Assembly (NCBI RefSeq): GCF_001544375.1
Contig: NZ_BCQJ01000007.1
Location: 28,868-92,867 of the forward strand
Direction of reading: 5' to 3'
DNA: 64,000 nucleotides
DNA from: Enterococcus canis NBRC 100695
Lineage (GTDB): Bacteria > Bacillota > Bacilli > Lactobacillales > Enterococcaceae
Shown here: in pieces, positions 60,850-64,000 of the stretch
Layout of the letters: each line of letters starts with the position of its first letter
Numbering within the stretch: the stretch's first letter is position 1
The notes under the pieces: model-generated
Seen by the model: only the letters and a program-made list of their open reading frames with translations
Databases searched by the model: none
What the model was told of the DNA's origin: nothing
Position numbers and translations under genes: made by a program

Positions 60850-61889
60850 TGACTCTTTATCAACGTTTTACCGCTAATGTAACCTTAAGAAGGATTGTCG
60901 TCCTACTAAGTGTAATGGTTGTTTTGTATCTTTCCCGCAGCATGATGACCACGATTTTACTGACGTTCATTTTTACCTATTTAGCGATTCGCTTTGTGCG
61001 TTTAATTCAACATTTTTTTCACATTCCCACTGCTCTTTTGAGCTTGTTGCTTTATGCAGCCATTATTTTTGGGATCTACTTGGCTTTAACCAAATATATT
61101 CCCATTGTTATTCATCAATCGGTTACCATGTATGATTCTGTGGTGGATTTTTACGACCAGCAACCGGAACAGTCTAATCAAATTATTGCTTACGTTCATG
61201 ATTATTTGGAAAAAATGAATTTGATGGATCAAGTGAAAAACGGTGCCACCGTGATTTTAAGCTACCTCCAAGATTTTGGTAAATTAGCAGTAGCCTTTGC
61301 AATGTCCTTTATCCTCAGCTTTTTCTATATGGTAGAAACAAAAAAAATGCGGATTTTTTCCCGCCGCTTTCTACACAGTGAATTTTCCTGGTATTTCCAA
61401 GATCTCTATTATTTTGCCCAGAAGTTCGTCAATACCTTTGGGGTCGTCTTGGAGGCCCAGTTCTTTATCGCCGTAGTCAATACGGTTTTGACAATCTTAG
61501 GTTTGACCTTGATTGGGTTACACCAGATTCCCAGTTTAGCCATTATGGTCTTTTTATTAAGTCTGATTCCGGTGGCCGGCGTGATTATTTCCTGTATTCC
61601 TTTAAGTTTCGTGGCTTACTCAGAAGGCGGCTTAAACAGCTTGATCTATGTTTTACTGCTGATTATCGTGATTCATCTATTGGAAGCTTATATTTTGAAC
61701 CCTAAATTTATGTCCAGTAAGACCGAATTACCAATCTTTTATACCTTTGTAATCCTGTTAGTCAGTGAACGCCTTTTTGGTGTCTGGGGACTGATTGTTG
61801 GGATTCCCATTGCGACTTTCTTCTTAGATATCTTAAAAGTCAAACCCATTAAAGATGATCTGCCACTAAAAAAAGATGATCCCGCCTAA
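60849..61889 (+). CDS. AI-2E-family transporter (PerM/YtvI-like)
   Basis: This 346-residue polytopic protein has the features of the AI-2E/PerM family: about seven to eight spans and the region LIPVAGVIISCIPLSFVAYS and PIATFFLDILKVKPI. The family includes cation/proton antiporters and putative exporters; autoinducer-2 export is not implied. Its C-terminus (PLKKDDPA) is encoded by one arm of a terminator shared with the convergent gene, and the two genes overlap by 4 nt. Confidence 0.85.
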   Translation: MTLYQRFTANVTLRRIVVLLSVMVVLYLSRSMMTTILLTFIFTYLAIRFVRLIQHFFHIPTALLSLLLYAAIIFGIYLALTKYIPIVIHQSVTMYDSVVDFYDQQPEQSNQIIAYVHDYLEKMNLMDQVKNGATVILSYLQDFGKLAVAFAMSFILSFFYMVETKKMRIFSRRFLHSEFSWYFQDLYYFAQKFVNTFGVVLEAQFFIAVVNTVLTILGLTLIGLHQIPSLAIMVFLLSLIPVAGVIISCIPLSFVAYSEGGLNSLIYVLLLIIVIHLLEAYILNPKFMSSKTELPIFYTFVILLVSERLFGVWGLIVGIPIATFFLDILKVKPIKDDLPLKKDDPA

Positions 61890-61911
61890 TCAGCAGGGTC
61901 ATCTTTTTTTA
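61868..61911. terminator. Bidirectional terminator overlapping both 3' coding ends
   Basis: AAAAAAAGATGATCCC and the complementary GGGTCATCTTTTTTT enclose a loop that contains both stop codons. The same palindrome encodes LKKDDPA at the end of each convergent gene. Confidence 0.85.
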
Positions 61912-62611
61912 AGGCCAACAATTGGGCGGTTTCGGCGGCGGTTAACGATCGATAAGCCCCCTTAGCCAAGGTAGGATCTAAGGATAATGGCCCCATCGTC
62001 AAACGCTTTAAATAGGTCACCTCTTTGGCCACCGCGTGGAACATCCGCTTAATTTGATGAAACTTCCCCTCTTGAATCTCAATTTCAACTCGTGACGTGC
62101 CAGCTACTTGATCTGTTGACAATATGATCAAGTTAGCTGGCTGTAACAAGCCTTCTTTAAGGTGAATTCCGGCTTGGAAAGCAGCTTGATCTTCCTCAGT
62201 CACCAGTCCTTTGATCTCCGCATAGTAGCGTTTAGCCACGTGTTTTTTTGGGGCCAGCAAATCATGAGCCAGCTGACCATCATTCGTTAACAACAAGAGA
62301 CCTTCCGTATCTTTGTCTAAACGGCCCACAGGAAACAAACCCTTAGGCGCATTAGGAATCAAATCAATGACTGTTTTCTGGGTATCACTAGTGGCACTAA
62401 CAACCCCCGCCGGCTTATGGAGCATCAAATAGTAAAATTCTTGGTAGAGGATGCTTTCACCGCCGTAAGCCACTTGGTCGTCCTCTGTAACTTGTCTTTT
62501 AGCTTCTTTGACTACTAAGCCATTCACCGTCACCTGACCCTTTTTCAACAGTTCTTTGACCTCTTTACGAGTTCCTAAGCCCGCCTCCGCTAAATAACGA
62601 TCTAAGCGCAT
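61886..62611 (-). CDS. RsuA-type rRNA pseudouridine synthase
   Basis: The 241-residue protein has an N-terminal S4 RNA-binding domain (MRLDRYLAEAGLGTRKEVKE) and a pseudouridine synthase domain with the catalytic motif PVGRLDKDTEGLLLLTNDG. RsuA-family enzymes modify 16S rRNA near position 516; a specific target cannot be set from the sequence. It ends LKKDDPAD on the shared terminator arm. Confidence 0.94.
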   Translation of the reverse strand: MRLDRYLAEAGLGTRKEVKELLKKGQVTVNGLVVKEAKRQVTEDDQVAYGGESILYQEFYYLMLHKPAGVVSATSDTQKTVIDLIPNAPKGLFPVGRLDKDTEGLLLLTNDGQLAHDLLAPKKHVAKRYYAEIKGLVTEEDQAAFQAGIHLKEGLLQPANLIILSTDQVAGTSRVEIEIQEGKFHQIKRMFHAVAKEVTYLKRLTMGPLSLDPTLAKGAYRSLTAAETAQLLALKKDDPAD

Positions 62612-62683
62612 CTAGGGACCTCCTTTCATGAAAAGAAGCCGGACCGTTAAGTCACGACTTCTTGATTGCCGGCCGAGCCGGTC

Positions 62684-64000
62684 CTATTTGATATGCAATT
62701 TTTGTCTTAAAACAGCTACCCGTTCCCCCATCAATTTATCCGCTAAGCGCGTTTTCAGTGCGAGCCAGACATACAAGCCCGCCCCAACTGCCGCTACTAC
62801 TACGGCAATCACGAAGGATTGGAAGGTCCGATCTGGCGATAAGACCAAATACAATAACTGACGCGTGATAAAAGCGGCTAAGGTCATTAGTAAGGACAAG
62901 ATCAAAATCAGCAAGCCGCGCCGTGCCGTCAAACCAAAGTTGAAGCGCGAAATCTGTTGAATGCGGCGTACCATCAAGAAACAAGTCACGGTAAAAGCAA
63001 TCGCCGTAGCTAACAACGGCCCATATACTTCAAAAAGACGAATACATGGATATTGGATCAAAATCTTCACTAGAAGCCCTATGCCAAAATATTTCATCGC
63101 ATCTTTGTTTTGATACATTCCTTGTAACATGGCCCCCACTAACATATAAAGTCCCATCACTAAGCCAACATAGCTAGCTTGGATTAAGACCTTCGTACCT
63201 AAGGCATCTGGATTATAAAATAGCGTGTACAGTGGCCGCGCCAACACAATCATTCCGAAAGTCGCTGGCAACATCACAAATAAAAATAGTTGTAGATTAT
63301 CGCTCACTAGCTTAGCTAAACCGCGAGTGTCTTTCAAGGTCACCGCTTCGGTAATCAGAGGTAAGCCTGAAGCCGAAAGCGAGGTTGCTAACGCGATGAC
63401 TACCATCGTCAGCTTGTCTGGATTAGCATTGAAGATCCCAAACAATTCAACTAATTGAAATTGCGAGTATTCCGTGAAGCCCGTCATGAAACGCATGAAG
63501 GTCACTTGATCCACTAGTTTGAAAATTGTGATTCCAGAACCTACGATGATGAAGGGAATTGCTTCCCGAACGATTTCTACCAATAACTGCGTCACAGAAA
63601 CTTGCAGTTGATCGGCGCTATGGCTTTCTAAGTAATCAAATAACGGTTTTTGCTTCCGCAGATACCATAAAAGGACGACGAAGCTTGCAATAGCCCCAAT
63701 AAAGGCTGCAAAGGTCGATTGCGTCACAGCGGTCAGATAATCACCCTTCATCACTTTCATAATGATAAAGGTGGCAATCAGCATATAAACCACACGGGCA
63801 ACTTGTTCATAAATCTGTGACAGCGCGTAAGGCATCAATTCTTGGTTTCCTTGGAAATAGCCCCGTATCACACTCATACAGGGGATGATTAAGACCGCAA
63901 AGCTCAAGGAGCGGATCGTTGGCTCCAGCTCAGCCCCGCCACCCGAAATATCTGCCAACCAAGGGGCTGAGAGATACATAATCCCCGCCACTACGACACC
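62684..64000 (-). CDS. MATE/MOP-type lipid flippase, YtgP/SpoVB family (5' end cut by window end)
   Basis: About 439 codons are visible and the frame stays open at 64000, so the N-terminus lies outside. The many membrane spans and segments such as CMSVIRGYFQGNQELMPYAL and GSGITIFKLVDQVTFMRFM match the SpoVB/YtgP branch of polysaccharide-lipid flippases, some of which act as lipid II flippases in cell-wall synthesis. It ends LRQKLHIK. The 72 nt before the pseudouridine synthase hold GC-rich inverted repeats (GACCGGC/GCCGG). Confidence 0.88.
   Translation of the reverse strand, partial: GVVVAGIMYLSAPWLADISGGGAELEPTIRSLSFAVLIIPCMSVIRGYFQGNQELMPYALSQIYEQVARVVYMLIATFIIMKVMKGDYLTAVTQSTFAAFIGAIASFVVLLWYLRKQKPLFDYLESHSADQLQVSVTQLLVEIVREAIPFIIVGSGITIFKLVDQVTFMRFMTGFTEYSQFQLVELFGIFNANPDKLTMVVIALATSLSASGLPLITEAVTLKDTRGLAKLVSDNLQLFLFVMLPATFGMIVLARPLYTLFYNPDALGTKVLIQASYVGLVMGLYMLVGAMLQGMYQNKDAMKYFGIGLLVKILIQYPCIRLFEVYGPLLATAIAFTVTCFLMVRRIQQISRFNFGLTARRGLLILILSLLMTLAAFITRQLLYLVLSPDRTFQSFVIAVVVAAVGAGLYVWLALKTRLADKLMGERVAVLRQKLHIK

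Overview
The window looks like chromosomal DNA of a lactic-acid Firmicute, most likely an Enterococcus. The reasons are the S10-spc-alpha ribosomal cluster with a zinc-type S14, the neighbouring rpoB-rpoC pair, an EbsC-type deacylase, Gram-positive ribosome binding sites, CcpA-type cre sites and a Listeria/Enterococcus-type extracellular electron transfer (EET) locus. Moderate base composition and a complete xylose locus would fit an E. casseliflavus/gallinarum/avium-like species better than E. faecalis, but that is inference. No rRNA, tRNA, prophage, insertion sequence or CRISPR array was seen.

Layout. 1-1.3 kb: two tandem DUF1538 membrane proteins and a PII-like regulator. 1.4-4.8 kb (minus): ecfA1-ecfA2-ecfT-truA, the ECF vitamin-transporter energy module plus a tRNA pseudouridine synthase. 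5.2-18.3 kb: a xylose/monosaccharide island. It holds an ABC transporter (chvE-mmsA-mmsB, minus), a sugar-binding lipoprotein with a LytS/YesM-type kinase and AraC-type response regulator (plus), xylA-xylB (minus) and a ROK repressor xylR (plus). Two paralogous orphan PTS-IIB-like proteins sit at the ends of the two metabolic operons, with no IIA or IIC nearby. 18.4-20.1 kb: a DUF1576 membrane protein and a small partner. 20.3-34.3 kb (minus): one long operon from rpsJ to rplQ, including secY, adk, infA and rpoA, with a promoter at about 34.5 kb. 34.6-37.4 kb: a YitT-family membrane protein, a third orphan IIB with an esterase, and msrA. 37.7-45.1 kb (minus): rpoB-rpoC behind a leader of about 240 nt.

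45.4-48.4 kb: an aromatic-amino-acid-type ABC transporter of the TrpXYZ family. It is preceded by a 17-codon leader peptide ending FYFSYFR, a 13-bp hairpin, a possible antiterminator and an intrinsic terminator, which is the layout of ribosome-mediated attenuation. 48.6-50.4 kb: ebsC, a zinc-ribbon protein and birA. 50.5-57.9 kb: the EET locus, arranged divergently as dmkA-fmnB-pplA (minus) and ndh2-eetB-eetA-dmkB (plus). Together these would make a dedicated demethylmenaquinone, reduce it with NADH at the membrane, and pass electrons to a covalently flavinylated surface lipoprotein. 58-64 kb: housekeeping genes (a GIY-YIG-like protein, pepV, an NAD(P)H-hydrate dehydratase, an AI-2E-family exporter, an RsuA-type pseudouridine synthase and a truncated lipid flippase).

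The best candidates for something undescribed are (1) the xylose locus in which ABC transport, a lipoprotein-coupled two-component system and two phospho-acceptor IIB-like proteins occur together; (2) the Phe/Tyr leader-peptide attenuator; and (3) the DUF1538 pair with its PII-like protein. A dispersed, terminator-bearing intergenic repeat occurs four times.
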